From Isoetes taiwanensis (lineage: Eukaryota; Streptophyta; Lycopodiopsida; Isoetales; Isoetaceae): a stretch of DNA of 64,000 nt. The notes beneath the pieces were generated by a model that had not been told where the DNA came from, did no database searches, and saw only the letters and a program-made list of their open reading frames with translations. Each line of letters begins with the position of its first letter. Positions within the stretch are counted from its first letter, which is position 1. The DNA is taken from positions 10,109,031-10,173,030 of the forward strand of contig JAJEKV010000002.1 of the NCBI GenBank assembly GCA_021234155.1, written 5' to 3'. Below are positions 12,384 to 26,139 of this stretch, piece after piece. Made by a program: the position numbers and the translations under genes.

Positions 12384-13124
12384 CATACCCCTGTACAATA
12401 GGTGCACCCTCCGAGACGATGCCCTTTATTAGACTAGTAATTTATATAAATAATCAATGATAACACCCTCTTGTGATTACATTACTTTGGGTAGCTCAGC
12501 TGAGCACAAGATGGGAGTATCCTACTAGAGTAATATTGTTTTGAAGCAAGAGATGCATTGCAAACCCTTTCCATGCAACCCTTGCATCAAGCAATGCATT
12601 CATAAGTGCAGCTAAAGATATTGGTAAGGCCCTTGCCGATGAATCAGCTTTAATGTGCTCAAGATCTCATATGTAAAAGCACTGCAAGATTTGACAATAA
12701 TAAGCACTTTTAAATACCAGTCCTAACAATAGATTATCCAAATTCATAAAAAACAAATACATTCATCTCTTTACATGATTCATTCCCTTACAATAAAGTG
12801 GCAATGCCAACTCCATAAGGGAACAAAGAAAGTGTAAGACGAAGTTAACATTCAAATAACATTTGTATTCTAGATTTGTATGAACTGCCAAACTGCTTGA
12901 AAGTTGCTCTTATGAAAGCATATAATTAAACATCTTATTCTTGGGGATATTGATAACTTATGTATAGAGGACAAAGAAGAAAACACTTTTCGATTTTGTT
13001 GATATTTATACCAATATATGTACAATATTGTGTATACTTTCAATGGAAATGCTTCGTTTCAAACTATCCTAGCCAATGCATGTCAATAAGGAGCAGCCTT
13101 TAATTGAAAAGGGATACCAATAAC

Positions 13125-13275
13125 CTTACGCCATTGTAAAAAATAAGGTTCATCTTCATTTGAAGAAATACACAAAGTAATATCAAGAATAAAGCAAGTC
13201 ATATAAGCTTACACCAATGTCATAATATGGTTCATCTTCATTTGAAGAAAAAGACAAAGTAATAACAAGGATCTG
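13125..13275. repeat. 82-bp tandem repeat, two units
   Basis: ggttcatcttcatttgaag recurs at 13147 and 13229, followed by similar acaaagtaat sequence. The units are moderately diverged. Confidence 0.75.
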
Positions 13276-16200
13276 CAATCATAACTAATTACAAATTGCC
13301 CATGGGAAATGGATCCAGAACTAATACAAGTAGATATTCATATAGATTTTACTATTTGCAGAGACTGTGTGCAAACTTAGATTTCTTCAAAAAATTTATT
13401 TTTACATGTTGGCTTTCATGCCTACTTCCCCATGTATTATTATTTTTAGTTTGAGCTTCATTAGATGTCTTCATTGAACTTCCTCCAACTGGAAGAAGTG
13501 GTAATTTCTGGATAGTTTTGCTGGTCGTAGTTTGGAGCATCATAACTTGGCGATCCGAGATCCAATTCAGGTAATTTTTACTTACTGGAAATATTTTTGA
13601 ATCAGCTTTTTGGATTGGGTTTGATCAGGCCGAAATTCATCCATATGGCAGAGTTATGATAGAAATAGTGATGATGGACTGATTGCGCATGTATCTTATT
13701 CTACAAATTGATTCTTGGAGCTAGAAGCTAGTCTTTTGAGGCATAACATATGCAAAGGGTCCATACTTGAAAAAATTCTCAGGTGGGTAGTCTCAAGCTT
13801 ACACCAGTCGTCGTTTTGTAGCTCCATGGATAGTATTGATCATTTTGATGATTATATGAAAAGACATTGATTAGTTTTAAGTTTCGGTACCGAATAAGAA
13901 GAGCTAATAAGATAGAATTTGGTTAAGATCCGAGTATATGAATTAAAGGTATCAAAGGAATCTGACGAGTCTTGAATAATAGTCACCACAGTGAAACATA
14001 AGAGAAAGTAAGAAATAGTTTTGACAATCTGGAGTAGCTTTTCGAGTTGCAGTTATTATGGTAGAGTTTTTATTATGCAAGCGGAGAGTAGTGCCAGGTT
14101 GCAGCTTTGGAATTACTCTTGCCTGATGGTGTCGGCCTGTAAGACTAGATACAGGATCATCAGAATGCATGCAGAATGTGATCGGAAGGATTGGATAGGG
14201 TCAAAATTATTCAAGAAGGATTAATACAAGGCTAAATTATTAGTTCACAGTTGGGGCCTAGAAGAGTGGTGCCTATACGGGAAGAACATGACGTAGCTAG
14301 CAAGGTAGCATAAGTGTCGGGATGCTTGATTAAATGGCTAAACTTAAATATGAACCTTGAAATCGTAAGGGATATAAGAGCTAAATAAATATGAAGTTGA
14401 GAAATAGCCTAGTAATTGGAATTTTGTAAGTGAATAATCAATCTTTGAGATCCTTAAGAATCAAGATGAATCAGGCTTACGAAGCTTGTAGTAGCTTCCG
14501 CAAGATAACAATGCCATGGAACTTTAAAGGTAAATAAACTCTATAGTTAAGTAATTGAGTTATAGATGAAAATGGCAAATTAAGAGAACATGGATTGCTA
14601 TATCTAATTGGAGGGGATGTATTGAGAGAAGGTGTTTACATAGAGCTGCTATGATATAATCATTACCATTAGACCCCTCAAGAGAATGAATAGAATAGAA
14701 TCCTATATATTATAAAAATATAGTGTGTGTCTTGAATGGAGACCTAATTGGACGGCTGGGATTTGATCAGTTATCTTGTGGTTGAGATTTGATGCAAAAG
14801 AATAGGGTTTAGGGCTATGACGCCGGACGGATTTGTTGTTACAGAAGGCATGGGGCTTTCTGTTTTCTGTTGTCAGCTATGCTTTTTCCTCCGCTGTTGC
14901 GATCCTTGGAGTCGTTGCTTCAAAGAAGGGGCCACAAACTCTAGACGTCCTTGTATTGCAAAATATTGCATTGCAAAATTGTGACGACTCCATCGTAGGG
15001 TCTCTAAGCTATGAAGTCTGCAAGTTTTGATCCTGTGTTCGATTTCTATCAGTCGGCTGTGTGAAACAAATTGTTGATTATATCCTCAGCCTCATATTTT
15101 GCACAGAATTTGATTGTGCCGAACTGATGAGAGGATTTTGTAAAGGCTTTTGTCTGACCATGTGACATCTGTGTGGAGGCTTTTGTCCGATCATACAGAG
15201 CATAGCTTTGCAAGCAACACATTTTGAGAAGAAGTGTAAGGAAGGGAATCTAAAACCTATATACAGCTATAACAGCTTTTGCATGTACCAAATTCGCATC
15301 GAAAGCTCTATCATGCAGAGATTATAACTTTGCAGTTTTATAGTGTGTGCAAGGATTGTTTCATGGTTTTAAAGTGGTGTTATGAGATAGGTTGAAGAAA
15401 TTCAAGGTAGCAAACAACCTTCTATGGAGACACAGCAACTTTGTTGCTGAACAAAAAAGAGCAATAGATAGGTTCCGGCTCTTGTTTTGTCGTTATTAGC
15501 TTTATGGTATTTCCCCATGTTGCTTCCTTCATAGCTTATCGCAGATGCTGTAAACCATATTGTATATAAAGAATCTAGGCATTTTGCATGGAGTGAGGAA
15601 TCAACGACAGTAGCATGATATTTGTTTCTCTCCAGAAGTTGGTGCATATAAGGATGTTGTATTGAATGCGTTATCCCAGTTGTTGAAAAAACAGAGTGCG
15701 AAACCACTCAGCAAGGCACTTGCTACTTATATGCCTTTTCTTGCACAACATGAAATCTTTACACTTAAAATTATCATCAAGGCTCTCAAAGAGAAGACTC
15801 ATATTCATGCTGGATATTGAATAAGCGCATATTGTAAATCAATTTAAATGAAACTTCTTTTTAACTATGCATTCTAATACTCCACACATAAATCAAGCTG
15901 GCTATATTGTTTGTGCAAAAAAGCGATCTTTCTCCTTTCCATTTTAAAAACCAAATTCAATTAGCGCAAGTGTTTGTGTGATAGCCATGAAATAAGTCCA
16001 ACATATTCAAAAAATCAATCTATGAACTTACATCTATACAAACCAACATTAACAAATATTTCCAGCACATGTAAGAAAGAGATCTATAAAATTAACAGAA
16101 ATTGAAGTACTTTACCCAAAACAACTATACGGTGCACCAATGACTTTGATAACCACATGTTTGATCGTTTGATACCAAAGGCATATATAAATATGCACCT

Positions 16201-16648
16201 TTATTTATGGTGATATTTGGATATTCTCGATTATGACCGCTGGCTTAACATTTACGGGGTCTTAACTTATGCCCAGCAACAAAAAGATCCCATTGGCGAT
16301 GGAAAATAAACATTAATGAACATGTAAAGTGTGTTCAAATCTCATTGGCTATGAACAAAAAAATTAATGAACATAGGAAATGACAAATGCACACATATCA
16401 CCTATTGGCAGGTTCCTCAATTGACAGATTTGTAGCTTTAGCCTCGCAATGTTGAGCTTTTTTGCTTATCTACACTTATATAATCGATTCTCGCCAAGAT
16501 TCGATTCCCAGAGTCTTTAGATTCCCGAGTGGGGGAAAAAATAGGAAGCAAAAAATATTCCAGAGAAAATTGCAAGGGATAGCCATGTTTTATTCTTATC
16601 GGCTTCGGAGAAATCCCCTCCGTCTGATGTTCTCGCTGAGGCTCTGCT

Positions 16649-16653
16649 TTCTC
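16649..16653. repeat. Left target-site duplication TTCTC
   Basis: Identical to 27718-27722, immediately outside both LTRs. Confidence 0.88.
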
Positions 16654-18211
16654 TGTGACGTTCCACATATTTATACGCTTTTTTGAGTATAAATACATGA
16701 CACGTCATTATGAATAATTAATGGCACATTAATTATTCATAAGTTAAGGTTAGCTATGTTAATAATTCATTATTAAAGTGGAAACCTAACCTAAAACCCT
16801 AATTCGAATTTATGGCTTAACCTAATATTAAAAAGGGCTAAAATACCAAATTAGCTAATATTAACCAACCTAAAGTTCACACCGCCCAAATCGACAAGGT
16901 AGAAGTTTCCAATTTGGGACACCCAATTGGGGCACCCTATTTGCCCCAATTCATTTGGGGCAATTGGAGATGGAGGAGGAGATACCGCCCAACCCCCGAG
17001 ATGTTGCTCGACCCCGCTCCAGCCCGTAAGGGACTCACCTGAGGGATAGTGGAGCTAGCTATGGTTCCGGTTAGTACATAGTTAGCTTAGTTGTGATTCT
17101 AGTAGGCTAGCCTCTGCCGCTTCTTTGCTTGTCTCGATGATGATTAACCCTTGTTTGATAGTTAGAACTGTTCTCAACTATTGATTATGCTCGTGGATGG
17201 ATGGATGGATGTATCTTTGGTAGTATCTCCGCTAGTTCTTCCGTAGCAGGGATTAAGGGGGTAGAGACCTTTATGACCTATGTTCATTAGTATGTTCCTA
17301 GTATCTCCCATAGTACCCAATTAATCGCGGCTTGTGCACAAGATCCCACCGAAATTGGAATCTATGGCGTGATTGAAGCACCAAATAAGGGGCCAGAGGA
17401 TGAAGTGTGGGGTGGGGTCGCCGAGCATAAAAGGCTACGGGACTCCTTCAAAGAGCTAGGCTCGATAGTCGGCCGCTGAACCAAATGCCGAGTATAGGTC
17501 CGACACTCGGGTACACAGTGGTGTGATCATCCCTGTACTTTGAGTAGATTTTAGGGGAGCAGGGCTCCGCACAGATGCGGGGTCGCACGCAAAGACGATT
17601 CTCTAGCTCACCCATGGAATCATCACACTCGAAGGACACTTCCCCCACCGCCATCGGACCGAGGAGATGTAACCCGAGTAGTCTCCGCGCGGGTGATGCC
17701 TGGGATTGCGCCTCCTGAAGGCTACAATGGCGCCATAGCTTGATTCAGCTCATCCGCAGTGTGCACCTGGGGCGGATGGAGTGGACAACCTTAGCCATCG
17801 CTTCTATGCTAATAACGCCCGGGTTATACCTCTTTCTGGCGATCTCTTGAGACCGAAAGCCGTCACCATCCTCACAGAGTCCGAGCCGGGTAGAACCCGG
17901 GTTTGGGGTGTTTTCCTTAGCTTTAGATGTATCTTCTCATATCATCGGTTGATGGATGTGCCACCCTTCGTGGTGGTTATTTATTATATGATTATGCTTT
18001 GTGTGATAACCTTTGTATTCACGCTCCGCACATAGGAGTCCCATTGAAGGCGTGGGCGAATGACACCTCCGTGTCCTTCACCCCGGCATCCTTCTATAGA
18101 TGGCCCGAAGTTAGATGGAGGGCCCTGTTCATGATGAGCTGGTTGCCATGGGAGGGGGAGGTCCCTGTATGTATACGTCCGGAGCGTCGTATATGTTCGT
18201 GGAGCGCCACA
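16654..18211 (+). repeat. Left LTR, 1558 bp
   Basis: Begins TGTGACG and ends CCACA, with inverted TG..CA ends. It matches 26140-27717 end to end, with scattered indels concentrated in GC-rich stretches. It also contains a (GGAT)n run near 17196. Confidence 0.88.
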
Positions 18212-18212
18212 A

Positions 18213-18226
18213 GGGTATCGTGAGCC
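18213..18226 (+). other. Primer-binding site, first copy
   Basis: GGGTATCGTGAGCC one base after the left LTR resembles the plant LTR-retrotransposon site TGGTATCAGAGCC, which pairs with initiator tRNA-Met, with one extra base and a change in the middle. Confidence 0.7.
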
Positions 18227-19360
18227 ATGATTTTGGTTGACCGGAATCATAGCACCCACTCAAATCTTTAACCCGCTAGTTCGGTAGTTGAGTGGGAGTT
18301 TAAGCTAGTTGGACCTTTTAACTTATCGGTGATTTAGTTTTGTGCTAGGTTGATGTAATAAATTGTGAGTTTTAGGAAGTTTAGGGCGATTTTGGAGGGA
18401 AAAAGTTGTGACTGGAGGACCCAAGCTTAGATGGGCCATAACTTTTTGTAGGTAGCTCAGATGAAGTCGAAAATGGTTCCAATGGATCAGACACCTCCCA
18501 AATACCTTAGGGGCACGTTTCCCGAGGTCGAAATGGCAACACCAAGGCTTAAAAAGTCAAAAGGGCTGCTAGCGGATGAGGTGTTTTTTTTTAGAAAAGT
18601 TATTAGTATAACGCCAACAAAGGCGGTATGGGTCCGGACACTCCCCCGGTACAGTGGGTGATCATCCCGTACTTTGAGTAGATTTAGGGGGAGTAGGTCG
18701 GGCACGATGGGGGTCGCTGATGCAAAGACGATTCTCTAGCTCACCCATGGAATCATCTGCGCGACTCGAAGGGACACTTCCCCTCGCCCTCATCTGGACG
18801 AGGGAGATGTAACCCTGAGTAGTCCCTCGGATGATGCCTTGGGATTGGCGTCTCCTGAAGGCTACAATGGCGCCATAGCTTGATTCAGCTCATCCGCAAA
18901 GTGTGCAAGGAGGGGCGGATGGAATAGACAACCCTAGCCACTGTTCTATGCCATCCAACGCCAGGTTATACCTCTTTCTGCTGATCTCTTGAGACCGAGC
19001 GTCAGTCCATCCTCACGGGAGTCTGAGCCGGGGTAGAACCCGGGTTTGGGGTGTTTTCCCAGCTTTAGATGTATCTTCTCCATATCATCGGTTGGATGGA
19101 TGTGCCACCCTTCGTGGTAGTTATTTATTATATGATTATGCCGTGCTAACCTTGTATTCACGCTTCACGACATTAGGAGTCCCATTGAAGGCGTGGGGCG
19201 AATGACACCTCCTCGCGGTCCTTCACCCCCGCATCCTTCTATAGATGGCCCGAGTTAGATGGAGGGCCCTGTTCATGATGAGCTGGTTGCCATGGGAGGG
19301 AAGTCCCCTCAGATGTATACGTCCCGAAACCAATCGTATATGTTCGGGAGCCGCCACAAA

Positions 19361-19374
19361 GGGTATCGTGAGCC
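19361..19374 (+). other. Primer-binding site, second copy
   Basis: GGGTATCGTGAGCC again follows an LTR-like end, here at 19358, as part of the tandem duplication. Confidence 0.7.
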
Positions 19375-19757
19375 ATGATTTTTGTTGATCGGAATCATAG
19401 CACCCTCGACCAAATCTTTTAACTTTCCGTTCGGAAGTTGAGTGGGAGTTTAAGCTAGTTGGACCGCCTAACTTTTCTTTGATTTAGTTTTGTGCTAGGT
19501 TGATGTAATAAATTGTGAGTTTTAGGAAGTTTAGGGCGATTTTGGAGGGAAAAAGTTGTGACTGGAGGACCCAAGTTTAGATGAGGTAGCTCAGATGAAG
19601 TCGAAACTGGTTCCAATGGATCGGGCACCTCCCAAATACCCTAGGGGGCACGTTTCCCGAGGTCGAAATGGCAACACCAAGGCGAAAGTCAAAAGGGCGC
19701 CGCTAGCGATGAGGTGTTTCTTTTTCGAAAAGTTATTAGCCCCCATATACGGTCCGG

Positions 19758-22700
19758 GTGATAAAAATACGCCGTTTTTTTTTTTTTTTTTAAGTTTTTT
19801 CTTTTTTGCCTACGTTTTGAACCCGTGACCTCCCACCTCCAACCCAACAATCTTTCCATTTTGCCAACTCTCTTTATGTGGATATATATGTTTTATTTCT
19901 TTTTTATTCATATTTAATGTTTTGTTTTATCCAGTTAGCAGTTCTTTTAAGCAAAAGATACATCATGGGATTGAACCCCTGACCTTTTGCACCCAAGCCA
20001 ACACGGATATAACCCTTTTCCCCATATTTATAGTGCATCTATTCCATATTTAAATTAGAGGCGTGCCTTTGGTAAACCCACGTTGTGGAGGCAACAACTC
20101 CACCGGAGCAAGCTCTCTCGCCATAGCCGCCGGAGTAAGCAGTCTTGCCATAGCCACGGGAGTCGACCTCTCTCTGCCATAGACGACCGGATAATTGTTA
20201 ACCATATGTAAAGCTAGTATCTCCTAGGAATAAACCGACCAAATGACACGACGTAATCTAGCAAGTCCGGCCAACTTGTTATGATAACATCAACTCACTT
20301 GGTGGGACTAATTCTGGAATTTAATTAACAACGACATGGCAACTCTCTAGAATAGCAGCATGTGTTATATCCTTGGATATTCTTTAGGCGACGGTAATAA
20401 TGCCCAGTTATCGGCGTTCCTCGACTTATAACTTTAATTATTTTTTTTTCTTTGGTAGATGCCTTGATAACACAATTTCTTCGGGCCTTGCCATGATTCA
20501 ATCTATACTACATTCATATGCTTTATCTTAGACCTTATTCAACGTTATATACGTAATATGTTATAGACATAATTATAATTAACGTTGTCTCTCTCTACTG
20601 TCTAAACCTTGACTCAACTCATTTCCCAGAGAAAGGATCTCTTTTCGCCCAACCAACTAAGGATCGCCATGCAAAGACCCTCTAAACCATGGGTAGCTTT
20701 AATCCTACCACCCTTCACTACTTCTTCTCAATGGTCGTGTTTCTTTTGTGGACCATTTTCCCGGACTACACGATACAAACTCAGAATACGTGGTGAACGC
20801 TTGTGTTAGAACCCCCACAACAATGTCACCCCTTATTCCAATCAATCCCTACAAACTTCCAGATTCTTTTGTGCCAAGCTTCACCGCATACACAAACCGT
20901 AATTAATTATTCATAGGCTACACTGTCCGAGTGACACTACCCACTCTTTTGGGGTTGTTCTTCCATATTCCAATGGCCTCCAACCATTATTTTAATGCCT
21001 AGACGCCTTCAAGTCTCAAGCAAATGAATCTACATATTCCGTGGGATTATGTGAATATCCCAAAGGGACAAGATTACCACCCCAAAGACCTCTCAAGATA
21101 GGCCTCCTCTATTAAGAGATCTTGTGTTCAAGTCTCTGGGGGTCCGTCATATGTCCTCATAGACGCTGCCAATATGGCATGACGTATAAATGCTATCTAC
21201 CTATCTATCTATTTATTAAAAAGGTCCTTGGTGAATTCAATTCACCATGTTGTCCTAGGATATGCAAGTCTTCTTCCCTAAGCCATGCACCAAATCTTTA
21301 AATAACGTTTTTAGTTCTCAATATGGCATGACGTATAAATGCTATCTACCTATCTATCTATTTATTAAAAAGGTCCTTGGTGAATTCAATTCACCATGTT
21401 GTCCTAGGACATGCACGTCTTCTTCCCTAAGCCATGCACCAAATCTTTAAATAATGTTTTTAGTTCTTACTGCCTTTCAAGCCAGAAATCTATCTTTGCA
21501 TGTTAGCAAAGACCACCCTTCATGTTAGGAAATAACCTTTCTATCCAGATTGCTAAATATCATTAATAGGGGTCTCTTCTTCAATATGTTTTCTACGTCT
21601 ATGGCCGATTTTCAGTATCCTGGCCCTTACGTCTGCCACAGCGTATACAAATCACCCTTTAGTTGTGACCTATATTCACTAGAGTCACCAATCCAATTAC
21701 TCCTTTACGTATCCGTTAACCGTCTTGTGGCTTCTAAGCCGCTATTATATGCTCCTTCTGTTGCAACCCACCTATCATTGGGGGTTATGATTCAACATTG
21801 TCCTACATCCTGGAAATGTTAGTCATTACATTTCTCTGTCATGATGTTATGCTGTTGTTCTGGCATTCCAAATGACTTGACATCCTCATTTAAGCCATAG
21901 TCATGGCCTAAGAGCGGGTGAGCCTTCGTATAAATCGTGAATTACCTAGAGTCATCAAGCTGCCTGCTTGGTATTTTGTGAGCCTTTCTACAATTACCTA
22001 CGTTTAATATAACCCGGACTTGTATCAATATTCGAGTCCTGTATATGTTAACTTGCAACCCCATGTAACCCATGGCGTCATCTCTGCCTGATCCAGGTAT
22101 GGATCATGTGGGAAAGCTAGTCTTAGGTGTCTATGCAAGACACATTCGAACATTTAGCAGGTAGCTGCTATTCGCTACTTATCCTGGAATTGTATTATTG
22201 TACTACTCAACCCCACTACCTTAAGCTTTATTATATTGGCCGTTGACATTTATTTCAAGTGCCAACTACCACATCATACCCTAGCACGCAACGGATTGAT
22301 GGTCCTTTGTACATTTCGAACGTATCTCCAGACCCTTCATCAGTAACTTTAGGATACGCTCGTCTTTCTCTCCTTGTGTCGCCACCTAGATTACCTCCCT
22401 AAGATGTTTATCGTATGTGTACATGGTATGTACATAATAAACATATCTCCACATCCCACAATGCTAGAGCTCTGCTCTAACTTAGCTAAACTATAACCGT
22501 GGTAGTTCTTTCAAACAAACCCATTGCCTATGTACCTTTATGATGTGGCTTCGCCACCTATTTCCCAAATGGACAGGGGCCGACTTTATGTTGGACTTGT
22601 ATATGCTGCCTATAATTTGATAGGGTCTCTAGTTGTTTCAACCATTCCTTTAGTGCCTGATGGTACTTTAACCCCGTACATAACCTATCATTTCCCCCAC

Positions 22701-25700
22701 GGGATTATACCATAATTTCGACGGCTATTACCTCACATGCAGAGCTTTTCTAAAGGCTTCTTTCACTAAGGATCCTTTGTGTCCTCCATATTACCCATGC
22801 TTAGTTACAATTAACCTATTTTTCTTAAGTTATCATGTGGACTTCAGCTTTTGATCAGCTTCAAATGCTGTCGTCTTTGACTCCCTCATAATGAAGTCGA
22901 GGCACTAAAACCTCCTGGTCTTCTAATAGGAAAACCCAATGTTTCAATCTTCGTTAGTAACCGCCATATGATTATCCAATTCCTTACCCTCTTAAGCGTT
23001 TCAAAGTCATAATCTCTAACGGGTCTATGCCTCAAGGCAACGGATCCTCCACCTTCTACTTCAGTACCTATAATTCTTCCCCGCGAGTAGGGTAACTCTT
23101 AGGATATATGGACTACTCTCTATATAATCTCACCCCTTGTAATCTATACACCTCGTCTTGATTTTTTTATCGGGACTTGGAGTTCCTATGTATTGCCTCT
23201 TCTCGGTTACCCCTAAAGGTATAATCGCCAAAGTCATCGTGCTCCTTCTTTTCTTCCATCAGGGGGACGCGATATTTTTATACATCTTTTCATTCCCAAA
23301 ACCAAATAAATGCTCTCAGCTTATAACAATTAAGTAATTCATTGGTATCTAGAACCTTTGAGTAGCTAAGCTCTCATTATCGTTTATTCCAACACCGTTC
23401 CAACCATCCTCGGGATGTTTTTGAATGTAACATCACCGTATATGCTAGACTTACTCTAGCTTTTCTGATTTAAACTATTCTCATCTTCCTTAGTACGACG
23501 TATCTAAGATAGTCAACTCCAACCATTGGGATAACTTGAATGCTTATCTCTAGTAAAGCATACCTAGCCCAATATCTTCGTATATAAGCATATCATTATG
23601 CTCATTCTTTAAACCTTGTCAAGTAATATTTCACTCGCCTTGTACGAATATTCTACTATCTTTTAATATGATATACATCTGAATATCACAATCGACATCC
23701 TCGATATGATCACCACTATAGTATTTGATACTACTAAATCCTTCCTACATCCAAGACTGCTACGTTATTATTATATGATATAGTAACATGTGTGCACCAA
23801 CCCTAAGTCTAGACTCCTATGTAACTTGTTGACATAGGCATCTATCTATATTCATACTTGCGGCCAACTTATTTCCTCAACTTGGTTATCTAGTACCATA
23901 CACATGTTGTGGTTTCGACACCACTAACCTTACTTTGCCTTCGTCCTCAAGCTCTAGTCATAACTTCCACAGGGGCAAATGCCAACCTAAGTTCCTTGTG
24001 GACATGTTTGACCTCTAGTATAAGAACTATTATCTTCATTACTTCCGTATTCATATGGAATGTGAACTAAAAGTTCTAGTATATATCCTATCTTCTTTTA
24101 GTTATGTTTTATTATTAAATGGTCCTAGTACACATATACCAACGCGGAGTTACTCCTCGGGATACACACACGATACCAAGTCCAGAGCACATCCTCCTTG
24201 GTGAGATGTTCATTGGGCGCCTACCTTGTTCATACTCCAGACTTTGGTATATTCAACGTGTCATTCCAAACTCTCTATATTTGAAATGTTGTTTGCAACA
24301 ACTTTCAAGCACCTCTTGTCTCCCACTTGTCGTGTGGGTATATTACTTGCCGTGTGACGTGCAAACTACGTTCCAGACTATGGTCCAGTCTGTTATTCGG
24401 CATCTCCATGCTCCTAGCAGACATAAGATGTGTCCATTTCCTTAATTTATATCCTTCGTAATGGTTATGCATTTGACCAACGTCATTAAGCGTATCCAAG
24501 TGACTATGTCGTCATCTTAATCATGCACACGCTTGCATCGTTATTGCACATCCTTACGAAATGCAACGTATGCGTAATTTTATAATCCGTAGTTTATGGA
24601 TCCGCATCCTCATACAACATTATTCTCTACCTTTCCGTGAATCATACCTCCATTCAAGTGGCAATAACTATAAAATGTTGGCTCGACATTCTATGCCTGC
24701 ACCACCATTGTCAAAACCTACACTTCTAAAGTGATCTCCCTTTCATGAGCTGGATACTTATAATCCAGTTTCCACCTTAGTACATTACCTCTCTAATGTG
24801 GTCTATAGTAGATAATCATAAACCACTTCTTCATCAGATCTATGGTCCATGATAAATCAATCCTCGTAATTAGCAGGTCCAGTGTTTCAATCAGATAACA
24901 AACATCGTCAGACCAATTTCTCGAGTAACCATCCAAAATAAGGATACCTTACCACTCCTTATTCCCAACGTTTAGCACTTCTACTTCAAGCAACAACCCA
25001 GGATCTGCTTAACCTTCATTATATAATAGCCTCAAGAAGCACCGGGCATGCTTTTGATGCTTCCGTATCTCTAATAAATGTATAGATATAACTAATGAAT
25101 TAATAGGTGTGCTCATGTGAGGCAAAGCTCGTTCTACCTCCACAAAGGTTTTTACCCATGGTTACTTAAAGCCAACAATATAGCAATAGGAGTTTCACAC
25201 CTTAGAACTTTCTTTGAAATCAAACCAACATTTCTATCAACAATGTAGTCTCATTTTTCTAAGGGTCTTTACCCCTCGCATATCAGGGTCTGGCTATCAG
25301 TTATAGCTAAGTATAAACTAGCGATCGAGAGTGTGAGTCTGGTAACATTAAAGATACTCAAAAGGAGAATGCTATTTAGCCATATAGTCAACTATAATAG
25401 GAGATAATTATGTATGTCTTACACAAACTCCTAAGGGAATAACCAGGCTTAGAAAATGTTATCACAAGGTTATGAATAATAAATGATCAAGAACGTCTGT
25501 CTGTAATTAACATTAACGTATATAGGTAAAAATGGCAAACACAGTACAATATATACTTCTATTAAAGGGTAAGTATAAATGTGAGGGGCATGTAAAACAT
25601 TGACGATAGCAATATACGAGTTGTTAAAACTGTAACAAAATAGGAAAACAAAATTTAGATGCAAAATTACATTAAGGCTGGCTGTAATAAAATCACTTGC

Positions 25701-26126
25701 AAAGTCAAGGGAGAATATAATAGACATATATACAGAAGTTAATATGATTAGAATGACTTTCTACTAAACAGTGCGCGATTAATAAGTCTGTACTATATTT
25801 AAAGAATTGCACGTATGTATAAAAAGAATAATTTCTACATCAGATAAACTGTAAACTCATCACCAAGAATGACACGGTGAGACTTCCACAAACCTTGACT
25901 GTTGACTTTTGACAGTCCTAAGCCATGATCACGTCTGGTCTATACCTCTACCTCTTATATTCCAGAGTTATAAATTGCAATTCAAACTTAATCAGTTTGA
26001 ACATGACAACGTCTGTGTGACTTATAATCTCACGCTATCTCTTTAAGGAGGGGAGACTTCCTTCCAATGGACGATGTGTTGCCCTGCAACAAGAGTAGTC
26101 TTGATGCTGAGGACAGCATCATTTTT
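19758..26126 (+). other. Internal region of the LTR element, no intact gene
   Basis: After a poly-T tract near 19775 the region is AT-rich with many stops in all frames; the longest frame is 108 codons. No RT (YxDD), aspartic protease or integrase motif could be recognised. It contains a 149-bp tandem repeat at 21171-21468. Confidence 0.65.
21171..21468 (+). repeat. 149-bp tandem repeat, two units
   Basis: Units 21171-21319 and 21320-21468 are nearly identical. Each starts aatatggcatgacgtataaa, contains a (CTAT)n microsatellite and ends cgtttttagttct or a one-base variant. Near identity points to a recent duplication. Confidence 0.95.
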
Positions 26127-26139
26127 AAGTTGGGGAGAA
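26127..26139 (+). other. Polypurine tract
   Basis: AAGTTGGGGAGAA lies immediately before the right LTR start (TGTGACG at 26140), where LTR elements prime plus-strand synthesis. Confidence 0.8.

Larger units (their letters stand above)
11352..16648. other. AT-rich stretch with no recognisable gene
   Basis: Only short frames are present on either strand, none with known motifs or a consistent exon structure. Small structures seen are a hairpin at 12366-12383 and an 82-bp tandem repeat near 13125-13275. The stretch 14690-14800 has a few GAATA units but no matching LINE body. Confidence 0.55.
17490..19757 (+). repeat. Tandem duplication (1.15 kb) of LTR end, primer-binding site and leader
   Basis: The block from within the left LTR (about 17490), through its end, the primer-binding site and about 400 bp of leader, is repeated directly from about 18630. 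LTR ends fall at 18211 and 19358, a period of 1147 bp. The second primer-binding site is 19361-19374. Both blocks contain the string attgtgagttttaggaag in the leader (near 18361 and 19511). The blocks differ by small indels, so the duplication is not recent. Confidence 0.85.

Noticed and set aside
14690-14715. GAATA units as another LINE tail
   Set aside because: The GGGTCCCA block and the rest of the 3' end are missing beside it; probably a chance microsatellite.
21171-21468. CRISPR-like repeat
   Set aside because: Two adjacent 149-bp units without spacers in plant nuclear DNA; a simple tandem duplication.
24119-24445. 108-codon plus-strand frame inside the LTR element
   Set aside because: It has no gag, protease, RT or integrase motif and unremarkable composition; probably chance.
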